Shown here: positions 35,445 through 43,816 of the stretch, piece after piece
Position numbering within the stretch: the stretch's first letter is position 1
How the letters are laid out: each line of letters begins with the position of its first letter
NCBI GenBank assembly: GCA_017620475.1
Contig: JAFZQI010000004.1
Span: forward strand, 1-64,000
Source of the DNA: Clostridiales bacterium
GTDB taxonomy: Bacteria > Bacillota > Clostridia > Saccharofermentanales > Saccharofermentanaceae
DNA length: 64,000 nt
Direction: 5' to 3'
Made by a program: the position numbers and the translations under genes
The notes under the pieces: model-generated
Told to the model about the DNA's origin: nothing
Database searches by the model: none
The model's input: the letters and a program-made list of their open reading frames with translations, nothing else

Positions 35445-36467
35445 ATGACCTGTGTAAAGCGCGTCGAGAGCCGGGCTTCATATCCGATCGAATGTGGCAG
35501 GGCCATGGCGCACACGAGCGTCCTGGAACTGGTCCGTACCCTTTCTTCTTCAGATCCGATCAAGGTAGCCGTGGTCACGGATAAAGAGGTGAACGGCCTT
35601 CACCATATGGGTTTCATATCAGAACTGGAAGCCAGGGGCGTTAGTCCAACCGTGATCCAGATCGACGGAAGGCAGTCTTCGAAGAATTTCGATGTGGTCA
35701 TGCAGGTATTTGAGCGGCTGATGGATATCTCCTTTACACCGAAGGACCTTCTCGTTGGCTGGGGAGGCGGAAGCATCCTGGATGTCACCGCATTTGTTGC
35801 CTCCACTTTTCTCGGCGGTTTGACGTACTGCCTCGTTCCGACGACACTACTTGGCATGCTTGAATCAGCAGAAGCGGATACTTCTTATCTCAACTACATG
35901 AGCCACAAAGACTGCGTAAGTGTGGCATGTAAGCCGATCGCCGTGATTATGGATGTGGATTTTCTTCCGACGGTCCCGGAGAATTTCATGAAGAACGGAT
36001 ACGCCGAAATCATCCAGTATGCCATGCTCGACCAGATCACTCTGCTCAATCGCCTGGTGACGAAAGCGGATATGTTTATTACTATTGATGAGTGTTATCT
36101 TGCCAAATCCAGAATACGGGCTTTGGACAAGCATGCTTTTGACTTTGGCAAAGAGATTAAAGAGGCGATACTTCAGCATTTCCGCTTCCTTCGCTATACA
36201 GAAGGGGAGGCGCTTGCCTTTGCCGTTGCGGCGATGAATCCATCGGAGCCTCTTTTCCGGCTTTATGACATGCTGGGTTTCCCGAGAAAACTGGAGGGCG
36301 TTTCCAAAGACTCGCTCCTTCGCCGGATCATGAAGGATATCGCTCCTTACAAGGATGAGGTAAATGTGATCCTGGCTTCCGGAAACGGTGAGATCCGAAA
36401 TCGAAAAATGACTCAGGCTGAGGCGCTGCTTTTCTTCTCGGAAAAGCTGGATGTTATCTGCGGCTAG
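35445..36467 (+). CDS. 3-dehydroquinate synthase-like protein lacking metal ligands
   Basis: A 340-residue member of the dehydroquinate synthase / alcohol dehydrogenase fold. The NAD-binding GWGGGSILDVTAFVAS and VPTTLLGMLES segments are clear and LPTVPENFMKNGYAE keeps the first metal ligand Glu. However, where AroB has GGKTGIN this protein has a divergent ADTSYLN, where AroB has GHTFGH it has GKEIKE, and HGEAV is replaced by EGEAL. Two of three zinc ligands are therefore missing, so it is unlikely to make dehydroquinate. The next gene, an M28-like lipoprotein, begins 23 bases later. Function unknown. Confidence 0.72.
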   Translation: MTCVKRVESRASYPIECGRAMAHTSVLELVRTLSSSDPIKVAVVTDKEVNGLHHMGFISELEARGVSPTVIQIDGRQSSKNFDVVMQVFERLMDISFTPKDLLVGWGGGSILDVTAFVASTFLGGLTYCLVPTTLLGMLESAEADTSYLNYMSHKDCVSVACKPIAVIMDVDFLPTVPENFMKNGYAEIIQYAMLDQITLLNRLVTKADMFITIDECYLAKSRIRALDKHAFDFGKEIKEAILQHFRFLRYTEGEALAFAVAAMNPSEPLFRLYDMLGFPRKLEGVSKDSLLRRIMKDIAPYKDEVNVILASGNGEIRNRKMTQAEALLFFSEKLDVICG

Positions 36468-36490
36468 CCTGACGGATAAAGGAAAAAGTA

Positions 36491-37714
36491 ATGAAGAATA
36501 GAACGGAACAGAATATAACCGTCCGGATCATATCCCTGATCTTATGTCTTACCATGCTGATTTCAGCTACGGCCTGCAGCGGCAAAAAACAGGAACAGAA
36601 GCCGGCAGATTATGGTCCTTATGGAGCCGATTTTGCACTCAAACTTGCGGAGACATTTCCTTATCGTAATGCCTTTTCTTCAGGTGAACAGGGTGCAGGA
36701 CTCATGATACGAAATGAATTGGAGAGCATGGGCTATCAGGTCGAGACGCAGTCTTTTCATTCAGCAGATGGCAAAGAATCCTGTAATTATGTCGTTCGTA
36801 TTCCGGGCGAGGGTTTCATGCAGCGCGATTCTTTCGGAGAGTACTCCGAGGTGCATAAGACGATCGTGATCGGCGCACATTATGACTCTCCGATCGCCTA
36901 TAGTGATAAGCCGTCCTACCCCAAGTACGACGGAATACAGGATAATGCCTGTGGTATCGGGGCGTTAATGACGATAGCCAAAGAGATGTATGGGCATACT
37001 TATGCTTACGATGTCGTGATCGTGGCTTTTGGCGCATCGTCTGCCAACTATCTCGGTGCAGGCATCTTCGTCAACCAGCTGACGCCGGATGAAAAGAAAA
37101 AAATCGAATGTATGTATTGCATCGAAAGTATTTACGCCGGCGATAAATTATATGCGCATGCCGGCTGGTCATCGCTTAAAGAAGGAAATAAATATACGTA
37201 CAGAAGAAAACTTTATGAGGCTTACGACGTAGCCTACGAGAACCGGATCCTCGCAGAAACGAATGTGGACCTGTATTACAACATGTCGCTTTTGATTTTC
37301 GATGTGAACGGAGACAATGTGGACGACAAATACCGGGAAGTGACTACGGTTCGATCAGATTACACGATATTCGATAATGAATCGATTCCTGTCGTGTTCT
37401 TCGAGTCATCCGACTATCACTTTTCTAAGCTTTCCGATATGAAGGAAACGAAGAACCTGGAATTACAGGAATACGATGGAGCGATCCGAAGGACCCCTCT
37501 GGATTCCTCTGAGATCCTCAAGGAATCTCTGGATGAAACCAGGCTGCAGGTGCGCGTGAATGTGGTTGCGTTTATCGTAATCAAAGCGGTGGAGAAGGGT
37601 TCGAAGAACTGTGTTCCGCTCTCCAAGTATAACGAAGGAGAACGTCTCGCGCCGACAGTTGTTCCGAAGAAAAAAGAAGATAAGACGAAAGTGTCTGATA
37701 CAAGCGGATCGTAA
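36491..37714 (+). CDS. M28 peptidase-like lipoprotein, catalytic Glu pair replaced
   Basis: A 407-residue exported lipoprotein: hydrophobic segment then lipobox ISATAC (Cys29). The body has the M28 zinc aminopeptidase fold: IVIGAHYDSP (His130, Asp132) and GIQDNACGIGA (Asp151). The motif that should read F-x-A-E-E reads FGASSANYLG, so Ser183 and Ser184 replace the general base and a metal ligand. A His near ESSDYHFS is kept. It may bind peptides or sugars rather than cleave them. It sits 23 bases after the dehydroquinate-synthase-like gene. Confidence 0.75.
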   Translation: MKNRTEQNITVRIISLILCLTMLISATACSGKKQEQKPADYGPYGADFALKLAETFPYRNAFSSGEQGAGLMIRNELESMGYQVETQSFHSADGKESCNYVVRIPGEGFMQRDSFGEYSEVHKTIVIGAHYDSPIAYSDKPSYPKYDGIQDNACGIGALMTIAKEMYGHTYAYDVVIVAFGASSANYLGAGIFVNQLTPDEKKKIECMYCIESIYAGDKLYAHAGWSSLKEGNKYTYRRKLYEAYDVAYENRILAETNVDLYYNMSLLIFDVNGDNVDDKYREVTTVRSDYTIFDNESIPVVFFESSDYHFSKLSDMKETKNLELQEYDGAIRRTPLDSSEILKESLDETRLQVRVNVVAFIVIKAVEKGSKNCVPLSKYNEGERLAPTVVPKKKEDKTKVSDTSGS

Positions 37715-37747
37715 TACGGCACCGGTGTATCGAAAGGAAGGAATAGA

Positions 37748-38170
37748 TTGGACAATCAAGAGAAGGATCAGATCATTCACGGTGACCTCTTTACGGGAAT
37801 CGTGGTGAGTGAACTGGAAGACAAAGATTATCATTTTACTCTGGAGGGAAGCGATATATCCGTCGCTCAGCGGGTAACAAGTCCCAGGGCGGATCGCAAA
37901 GTGTTGGGATTCCTTTTCCTTATGGATAAACCGTCGAGGTTCCGTTTGGATGTTCTGATCCCCGAGGACTGCAAAAATGCGCAGATATCGTTAAATGATA
38001 AAGAACTGCTCGGCTTTTTCTCAAAGGATGTTCCTGCGGATCCCGAATATGTTGAAGTGACTCACTGTAATGATTCGGCGAAGTACACACCGCTTAGTCC
38101 GGGCAAATTCCAGTCCCTGAATTTCCGTTGGGAGTCCGGGGATGTACTGAAGTGTTTCTTTTACTATTAA
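37748..38170 (+). CDS. Small beta-rich protein of unknown function (TTG start)
   Basis: A 140-residue protein without a signal peptide. The start codon is TTG at 37748, supported by GAAAGGAAGG just upstream; no in-frame ATG fits better. The second half (FRLDVLIPEDCKNAQISLND ... FRWESGDVLKCFF) resembles the jelly-roll accessory domains of glycoside hydrolases such as GH127, but only weakly. It follows the M28-like gene after 33 bases. I cannot name a function. Confidence 0.6.
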   Translation: MDNQEKDQIIHGDLFTGIVVSELEDKDYHFTLEGSDISVAQRVTSPRADRKVLGFLFLMDKPSRFRLDVLIPEDCKNAQISLNDKELLGFFSKDVPADPEYVEVTHCNDSAKYTPLSPGKFQSLNFRWESGDVLKCFFYY

Positions 38171-38186
38171 TGCGTTTTCCTTCGAA

Positions 38187-38215
38187 TTGACTCGTTTTTT
38201 TGAGAGTGTTATATT
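38187..38215 (+). promoter_or_regulatory. Promoter of the RDD-family gene
   Basis: TTGACT (38187-38192), 17-base spacer, TATATT (38210-38215); AGGAGGG is found before the ATG at 38240. Confidence 0.65.
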
Positions 38216-38239
38216 GGTTTTATATTAGGAGGGTAAAAT

Positions 38240-38809
38240 ATGAATACCAATGCTTCCATGTTTAATCGGTTTTTTGCTGTATTCCTGGATCTGCTGACTT
38301 TCCTCGGATATGCAGCCGGAATCGCGATGGCTGTGCTTTCCAGTTCGGAAATTGATGCTGATCTGCATTTACAGATCTTCACGAAAGATCAGTTGATCAA
38401 GGCAGGTATCGTAGTGGTTCTTGCGTACTTTGTTCTGGATGTTCTTTTGACGAGGATATTCGCCACCACTCCGGGAAAACTCTGCATGAATTGCGATGTG
38501 GATTTCCATGCAGGAAATACCATGGTTCATAACATTATCCGCAGCTTCTTTAAAGTAGTCTTCCTGTTCTCGGTCATCCCGGGTCTGATCTCTTACTTAT
38601 ACGGTTCGGCTAACGTTGATAACCAGACGATCCATGATAAGATCGCCAGGACCAATGTAACGGATACAACAAGAACTCCGCGCGGGCTGGGCATCTTTGT
38701 TGTTTTTGTCGGCATCGTTCTTCTGGTATTCTTCATCATTACCTATCATTCGGCTCTGGGTATCAACCCGAGTCTGGGACTTTCTGATTACAAAATCTTC
38801 GAGTTCTGA
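38240..38809 (+). CDS. RDD-family membrane protein
   Basis: A 189-residue protein with hydrophobic segments near residues 10-35, 55-75, 95-120 and 150-175. The N-terminal MFNRFFAVFLDLLTF (with the family's R and D) and GKLCMN, plus the LYGSANVDNQTIHDKIARTNV end, match the RDD family. Its transport or other role is unknown. It forms a single-gene unit with its own promoter. Confidence 0.78.
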   Translation: MNTNASMFNRFFAVFLDLLTFLGYAAGIAMAVLSSSEIDADLHLQIFTKDQLIKAGIVVVLAYFVLDVLLTRIFATTPGKLCMNCDVDFHAGNTMVHNIIRSFFKVVFLFSVIPGLISYLYGSANVDNQTIHDKIARTNVTDTTRTPRGLGIFVVFVGIVLLVFFIITYHSALGINPSLGLSDYKIFEF

Positions 38810-38840
38810 TCTTTGAAGATTGAAACTAGTTTACAATTCG

Positions 38841-38896
38841 GTGAAGATAATTTTTTGATACTTGTTATTTTGTGAATTACATGGTATTATCTTCAC
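38841..38896. other. Long-loop 11-bp inverted repeat in intergenic region
   Basis: GTGAAGATAAT (38841-38851) and its perfect reverse complement (38886-38896) are 34 bases apart. It lies 31 bases after the RDD gene and is not followed by a T-run. A leader or operator is possible. The remaining stretch to 38941 holds no gene. Confidence 0.4.
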
Positions 38897-38941
38897 AGAA
38901 AGACGGACAAAAAGTCTGGATTTTTGTAACTACAAGAATGG

Positions 38942-38972
38942 CCATCTGATATTGTTCAGATGGTTATTTTTG
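38942..38972 (+). terminator. Terminator in the RDD-ilvE interval
   Basis: CCATCTGA (38942-38949) pairs with TCAGATGG (38956-38963), followed by TTATTTTTG. It likely ends transcripts from the RDD side. Confidence 0.75.
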
Positions 38973-39060
38973 TATCTAACGGCAAGTGTCCGTAACCCTT
39001 GTGATTCCAGTCGTTTCGAGGTGTGGTGAAAACCGGTCTTGCGGTACGGATAAAACATGA

Positions 39061-39104
39061 AAAAAACCCGTTTTCTTCGATTGTTTTTCGATAGAAAACG
39101 GGTT
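39061..39104 (-). terminator. Terminator of ilvE (minus strand)
   Basis: AGAAAACGGGTT (39093-39104) pairs with AACCCGTTTTCT (39065-39076), and on the minus strand a T6 run follows (A6 at 39061-39066 on the plus strand). It is about 35 bases beyond the ilvE stop. Confidence 0.85.
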
Positions 39105-39138
39105 GTTCTGATTACGGATTTATTGCGGTCCGAAAGGA

Positions 39139-40215
39139 TCAATCTACCTTCGTGACCCAGCCGAACTTATCTTCCACTTTACCACTCTGAATACCGGTGA
39201 TCGTGTCGTAGAATTTCTGCGTGATCGGTCCGATCTCGCCATTGTTGATTGTGAAAACGGTATCTTCATACTTGAGTTCGCCGACTGGAGAAACAACTGC
39301 TGCTGTACCGCAGCCGAAGCACTCCTGCATGCGTCCGGACTTACCGGCTTCGATAACCTCGTCGATGGAGATCTTTCTCTCTTCGACCTCAAGTCCCATG
39401 TCCTTGGCGATCTCGATGCAGGATCTTCTTGTGATACCCGGCAGGATAGAACCGGCAGCGAGGGAAGGAGTAACGAGCTTACCGTCGATGATGAACATGA
39501 TGTTCATGGCGCCAACTTCCTCGATGTATTTCTGTTCTACGCCATCGAGCCAGAGTACCTGCTCGTAACCTGAGTCATGAGCGATCGTCTGGGCGATCAG
39601 GGAGCATCCGTAGTTACCTGCGCACTTGGTAAAACCTGTACCGCCACGAACCGCACGAACGTACTTGTCTTCCACGTAGATCTTAACCGGCTGGATACCA
39701 TGTGCATAATAAGCGCCGGAAGGTGAGAGCAGAATGAAGAACTTGTATGTGTTCGAAGGACGCACGCCGAGATACGGATCAGTTGCGATAACGAACGGAC
39801 GGATATACATGGACTCGCCTTTGCCGGACGGGATCCAATCCTTGTCGATTTCAACGAGCTTCTTCGTAGCATATACGCAGAAGTCAACATCGACCTTCGG
39901 AATTACGAGACGGTCGTTGCTGTTATTCATACGCTCGAAGTTGCAAGCAGGACGGAAAAGGTTGATGGAACCGTCTTCGCACTTGTATGCCTTCAAACCT
40001 TCAAATACGGCCTGACCATAATGGAATACCATGGCAGACGGCTCGATTTCGAAAGGTCCGTAAGGTACGATCCTCGGATTGATCCATCCCTGTCCTTCAA
40101 CATAGTCCATGACGAACATGTGGTCAGAGAAGATGTGACCGAACGGCAACGGCTGGCCCGGCTGGGGTTTTTGTCTTGGTGAGGTTGTCTTAGTAACCGA
40201 AATTTCTGGGAACAT
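39139..40215 (-). CDS. ilvE: Branched-chain amino acid aminotransferase
   Basis: A 358-residue class IV PLP aminotransferase of the large-type IlvE group. GTGFTKCAGNYGCSL contains the PLP lysine, and the substrate-domain signatures (GPFEIEPSAMVFHYGQAVFEG, then EEVGAMNIMFI) are present. It interconverts Leu, Ile, Val with their 2-oxoacids, which the 2-oxoacid oxidoreductase at the window start may also use. The leader (about 40216-40440) contains no T-box that I can see. The ribosome binding site is AGGAGG. Confidence 0.95.
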   Translation of the reverse strand: MFPEISVTKTTSPRQKPQPGQPLPFGHIFSDHMFVMDYVEGQGWINPRIVPYGPFEIEPSAMVFHYGQAVFEGLKAYKCEDGSINLFRPACNFERMNNSNDRLVIPKVDVDFCVYATKKLVEIDKDWIPSGKGESMYIRPFVIATDPYLGVRPSNTYKFFILLSPSGAYYAHGIQPVKIYVEDKYVRAVRGGTGFTKCAGNYGCSLIAQTIAHDSGYEQVLWLDGVEQKYIEEVGAMNIMFIIDGKLVTPSLAAGSILPGITRRSCIEIAKDMGLEVEERKISIDEVIEAGKSGRMQECFGCGTAAVVSPVGELKYEDTVFTINNGEIGPITQKFYDTITGIQSGKVEDKFGWVTKVD

Positions 40216-40462
40216 AATAATCCTCCTGTCTCATCTCTATATATTCTTACATTAGATTATAGTCTCTTTTACGGGATGTGAAGCAGACAATTTGCGAAAT
40301 CCCCGAAATTGTGCTATTTCGTGAAGAAAAATGCCCCGTTTGCGATTTGCACCCACGTAAGATCCGGGTATTGGCGGCAGGGTGTTGAATAAGGAGAATA
40401 AGAGGTACAATAGAAAAAGATGAAACAATATCGCTTCTTGCGATCGGGAGGAGTACATACTT

Positions 40463-41653
40463 ATGCGTCTGAATCATGTGGATCTTGTTGATCCGTCCTT
40501 TGCCTTGCAGAAAGATATGACGATCACCATTGAACATGGAAAAATCGAGAACATAGCAAAGGAGATTTTATCTGTTCCTGCAGATGAAGAGGAGTATGAT
40601 CTTTCCGGATTAATACTGATCCCCGGCTTCATCGATCTTCATGTACATGGTGCTATGGGGGCGGATACTTCCGACGGGACGGAAGATGCAATAGCCAGAG
40701 TGGCATCATATCTGGCTGAACACGGAGTGACCTCTTTCTGCCCGACGACGATGATGATTCCGAAGGACAGTCTCGAGCGTGTTTTGATTGCATCAGAGCA
40801 TTATGCGCGTGAGGAAAGAAATGGCGCTAAAACGCTGGGCGTGCGGTTGGAGGGTCCTTTTCTATCGAAAGAAAAGTGCGGAGTGCAGAATACGGAATAT
40901 GCAATGTTACCATCGGAAGAGTATGTAACGGAGCTGCTTAAGGGGTTTCCGAAAGACCTGATCTCCATCATCGATATCGCTCCGGAACTGGACGGCGCCA
41001 TGGATTTTATCCGTAGCCTGAAAAATGATTATGTCCTCTCCTGTGCACATACGTCTGCCACATTCCAGTGCTGCAAGGAGGCTATTGCCGCGGGAATGAA
41101 ACATGGGACACACTTGTTCAATGCAATGAATGTCATGCATCATCATGAACCGGGTGCGGTGGGGGCATTGCTGGATGATCCTTCCGTAACTTGTGAACTG
41201 ATCTGTGACGGGCTTCATGTTCATCCGGCAGTGCTTAAAATCGCGATTGCTGTTCTTGGGGAGGACCGTGCGGTTGTGGTATCGGATTCAATGAGAGCTG
41301 CCGGCATGCCGGATGGCGAGTATGACCTGGGAGGAAAAACTGTACGAGTGACGAATGGCCGTACTGATTCCGGAGACGGAAGACTTGCGGGAAGTACGAC
41401 GAACATCCACACTGAATTCCTCAACCTGCTTAAGCTCGGGTTTCCTCTTAAGACTGCACTTAAGGCGTGTACGCTTAACCCGGCTAAGGTCATCGGTAAG
41501 GACAAAGAAACCGGCACCCTGGAAATCGGCAAATACGCGGATATGGTTGCAATGGATCAGGAATACCGCATCCGTAAGGTGTGGGTGAATGGCCGGCTGG
41601 TGAAAGATATGAATGTGGAAGAAATGAAAAAGGAAACGGAAGACCGGGCATGA
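40463..41653 (+). CDS. nagA: N-acetylglucosamine-6-phosphate deacetylase
   Basis: A 396-residue amidohydrolase that converts GlcNAc-6-phosphate to glucosamine-6-phosphate and acetate. Metal-binding IDLHVHGAMGADTSDG, HGTHLFNAM, HHEPGAVGA and a final VVVSDSMRAAG (with the catalytic Asp) are all there. GGGAGGAG precedes the ATG. nagB is not adjacent. The next gene, a Crp/Fnr-type regulator, overlaps by four bases (ATGA), so both are co-expressed and amino-sugar recycling may be coupled to that regulator. Confidence 0.95.
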   Translation: MRLNHVDLVDPSFALQKDMTITIEHGKIENIAKEILSVPADEEEYDLSGLILIPGFIDLHVHGAMGADTSDGTEDAIARVASYLAEHGVTSFCPTTMMIPKDSLERVLIASEHYAREERNGAKTLGVRLEGPFLSKEKCGVQNTEYAMLPSEEYVTELLKGFPKDLISIIDIAPELDGAMDFIRSLKNDYVLSCAHTSATFQCCKEAIAAGMKHGTHLFNAMNVMHHHEPGAVGALLDDPSVTCELICDGLHVHPAVLKIAIAVLGEDRAVVVSDSMRAAGMPDGEYDLGGKTVRVTNGRTDSGDGRLAGSTTNIHTEFLNLLKLGFPLKTALKACTLNPAKVIGKDKETGTLEIGKYADMVAMDQEYRIRKVWVNGRLVKDMNVEEMKKETEDRA

Positions 41654-42315
41654 AAGACGTATTGGAAAACACGGTATTATTCCGGCAATTGGATGAATCT
41701 GCTAAGAAATGCTGTCTGTCCTATCTCCGTGCGCGCAAAGTCTCCCGCGGGGAACTGATCGTGCGGGAGGGAGAGGTGCATGCAGGATTGATCCTCCTGG
41801 TTAAGGGCGAGGCGGCCGTACAGAAGTACACATCCGGAGGAGATTATTCCACTATTTCGCTTTTGCTTCCCGGAGACTGCTTCGGCGAAGAGACGGTAGT
41901 CAACGGTAAGGAAAAATGTGCGTTTACGCTGGAAGCTGTTTCTGATGTGGAGTTTCTGTATATTACCGCCGAGAATCTCCTCTTACTGATGGAGAAATAC
42001 CCCCGGGTAAAAGACGGGTTCATGAGTGTCCTTTCCGATCGTATCCGCATTCAGGCTATGCAGATCACTATCCTTTCGCAAAAGAGTGTAAGGCAGAAGA
42101 TCGTCTATTATTTGTTGATGCTTCGGCAAAGACAGGGAACGGAGAAGGTATGTCTTCCCGGATCGAGGGAAGTAGTTTCCAAACTCCTTGCGATGCCCAG
42201 ACAAAGCTTCACCCGTGAATTGATGATGATGGAGAAAGAGGGCCTGATCAGTATTACCGGAAGAAATATTGCTTTTTCGGATCCGTCGGCCCTGAAGAAA
42301 TGTATCGGGGAATGA
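41650..42315 (+). CDS. Crp/Fnr-family transcriptional regulator
   Basis: A 221-residue protein with an N-terminal cyclic-nucleotide-binding fold (residues about 12-125: LIVREGEVHAGLILLVKGEA) and a C-terminal winged helix (SREVVSKLLAMPRQSFTREL). No cysteine cluster for an iron-sulfur sensor of FNR type is obvious, so the effector is unknown. The start is the ATG at 41650 overlapping the nagA stop; longer in-frame ORFs upstream lie inside nagA. It may control nagA or its own operon. Confidence 0.85.
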   Translation: MKDVLENTVLFRQLDESAKKCCLSYLRARKVSRGELIVREGEVHAGLILLVKGEAAVQKYTSGGDYSTISLLLPGDCFGEETVVNGKEKCAFTLEAVSDVEFLYITAENLLLLMEKYPRVKDGFMSVLSDRIRIQAMQITILSQKSVRQKIVYYLLMLRQRQGTEKVCLPGSREVVSKLLAMPRQSFTRELMMMEKEGLISITGRNIAFSDPSALKKCIGE

Positions 42316-42373
42316 AGAATACCCGTCAAATGTGGTATAATTAAGAGACATCTAAGGGAAGGAGAATGACGAC

Positions 42374-43792
42374 ATGTTTGAGAAGCTCACAGATTTTATT
42401 CGTGAAATATTCTCCAGCCTTGATAGTGGGTACATGTTTTTCGGCGGTCCGCTGGATCTGGTGCGGTATCTTATCGATATCGTTTTGGTTACTTTCATTC
42501 TCTATAATATCCTCAAGATCATCCGTGATACCCGTGCCTGGCAGCTGCTGAAGGGCGTAATCCTTATTCTTGCTTTCATCTTGTTCTGTAGCTTCCTGGG
42601 CCTCGAGATGGTCGGTTACATCTTCAATAAACTCCTATACATCGTTGCTATACTGTTCGTAGTTATTTTCCAGCCGGAATTGCGTCATGCTCTGGAGACG
42701 GTAGGTCTAAAGTCGTTCGCGTCTTTCTCCAGTGTGCTTTTGAATGACAATTCTGATGAACAGCTGCGATATGTTTCGATGGTAGATGAGATTGTCAAGG
42801 CCTGCACGGAGATGAGCAAGACCTATACAGGTGCGATCATGCTTCTGGAAAGAACAACAAAGCTCGGCGATCTTCTTAAACAGGAGAATGTCGTGCGTCT
42901 GGACTCATCGGTAACCAATTCGATGCTTCAGTCTATTTTCTACAAAGGATCTCCTATGCATGATGGTGCGCTTCTTATCCGTGATGGAAGGATCATTGCG
43001 GCACGCTGCCATGTTCCGCTTTCAGAGACATTCCATATGATGGAGAGATACGGCACACGGCACAGAGCCGCAGTGGGCGCGAGTGAGATCGGCGATACGA
43101 TAGCCGTCGTCGTTTCGGAAGAGCGCGGAACCATGTCGATCGCGGTAGATGGCGTCCTTTATGAGATGAAGGATGGACAGGAACTCCGTAAGAACCTTTA
43201 CTATCTGCTGGGCCTTACTTCCGGCAATGGACGGCTTGCGATCCGCGGGAAGAAGCACGGAAAGAAGAACAATAAGAAGCAGCTTGTAACCGAGAGTGCG
43301 GTTTCCGAGCCGGTAACGGTCGCTAGTACAACAGTTGCTGCGGCGGAGAAGGAAGAGGAAACGCTTCCGGTCGTTGCTAAGCGCAAGAAGGTTAAAAAGA
43401 GCGGCAAGCGTTCAAGAAATGCAGTGCTGCTTCTGGTGTCGTTCCTTTTCTCACTGGTACTTTGGATGTATATTCAGGTTACGACCAATCCGGTTACGCA
43501 GAAGACATATACCTTACAGCTTCAGTTTGAGAATTACCAGAAACTTGAAGAGAAGAATCTGGCCATTACATTACCCGTTGAGAACGTGACCGTAAGGCTG
43601 GTTGGCCGTAAGAATGATCTGGAGAAACTAACGGCCTCCGACCTGTCGGCATACATCGATCTTTCTACTGTAGAGGAGACCGGTTCCGTAAGATTGAATG
43701 TAAATATCAAGTGTGATGAGAATGTGTATTACCGTGTCGAGTTACAGAATCCACAAGATATTCCGGTGTCGATTTCGACAAAGACTTCCTAA
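42374..43792 (+). CDS. Diadenylate cyclase fused to a YbbR (CdaR-like) domain
   Basis: A 472-residue fusion. Residues 1-100 hold three membrane helices (about 30-50, 57-77, 84-103) as in CdaA. The DAC domain (about 105-275) keeps DGA (residues 197-199) and GTRHR (227-231), the motifs that make c-di-AMP from two ATP. A Lys/Ala/Glu linker follows, then a fourth membrane helix (about 350-368) and one YbbR domain (about 373-470), the CdaR-type unit. In most Firmicutes cdaA and cdaR are separate genes and CdaR has several YbbR repeats. Here the cyclase and its probable regulator are one chain. The gene begins 58 bases after the Crp gene. Confidence 0.92.
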   Translation: MFEKLTDFIREIFSSLDSGYMFFGGPLDLVRYLIDIVLVTFILYNILKIIRDTRAWQLLKGVILILAFILFCSFLGLEMVGYIFNKLLYIVAILFVVIFQPELRHALETVGLKSFASFSSVLLNDNSDEQLRYVSMVDEIVKACTEMSKTYTGAIMLLERTTKLGDLLKQENVVRLDSSVTNSMLQSIFYKGSPMHDGALLIRDGRIIAARCHVPLSETFHMMERYGTRHRAAVGASEIGDTIAVVVSEERGTMSIAVDGVLYEMKDGQELRKNLYYLLGLTSGNGRLAIRGKKHGKKNNKKQLVTESAVSEPVTVASTTVAAAEKEEETLPVVAKRKKVKKSGKRSRNAVLLLVSFLFSLVLWMYIQVTTNPVTQKTYTLQLQFENYQKLEEKNLAITLPVENVTVRLVGRKNDLEKLTASDLSAYIDLSTVEETGSVRLNVNIKCDENVYYRVELQNPQDIPVSISTKTS

Positions 43793-43816
43793 GCAAATAA
43801 CTGCAGGTAAATCGGA

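Noticed and set aside
40216-40462. T-box or riboswitch in the ilvE leader
   Set aside because: No T-box TGG-type antiterminator or other recognisable aptamer could be found by eye; only short inverted repeats occur.
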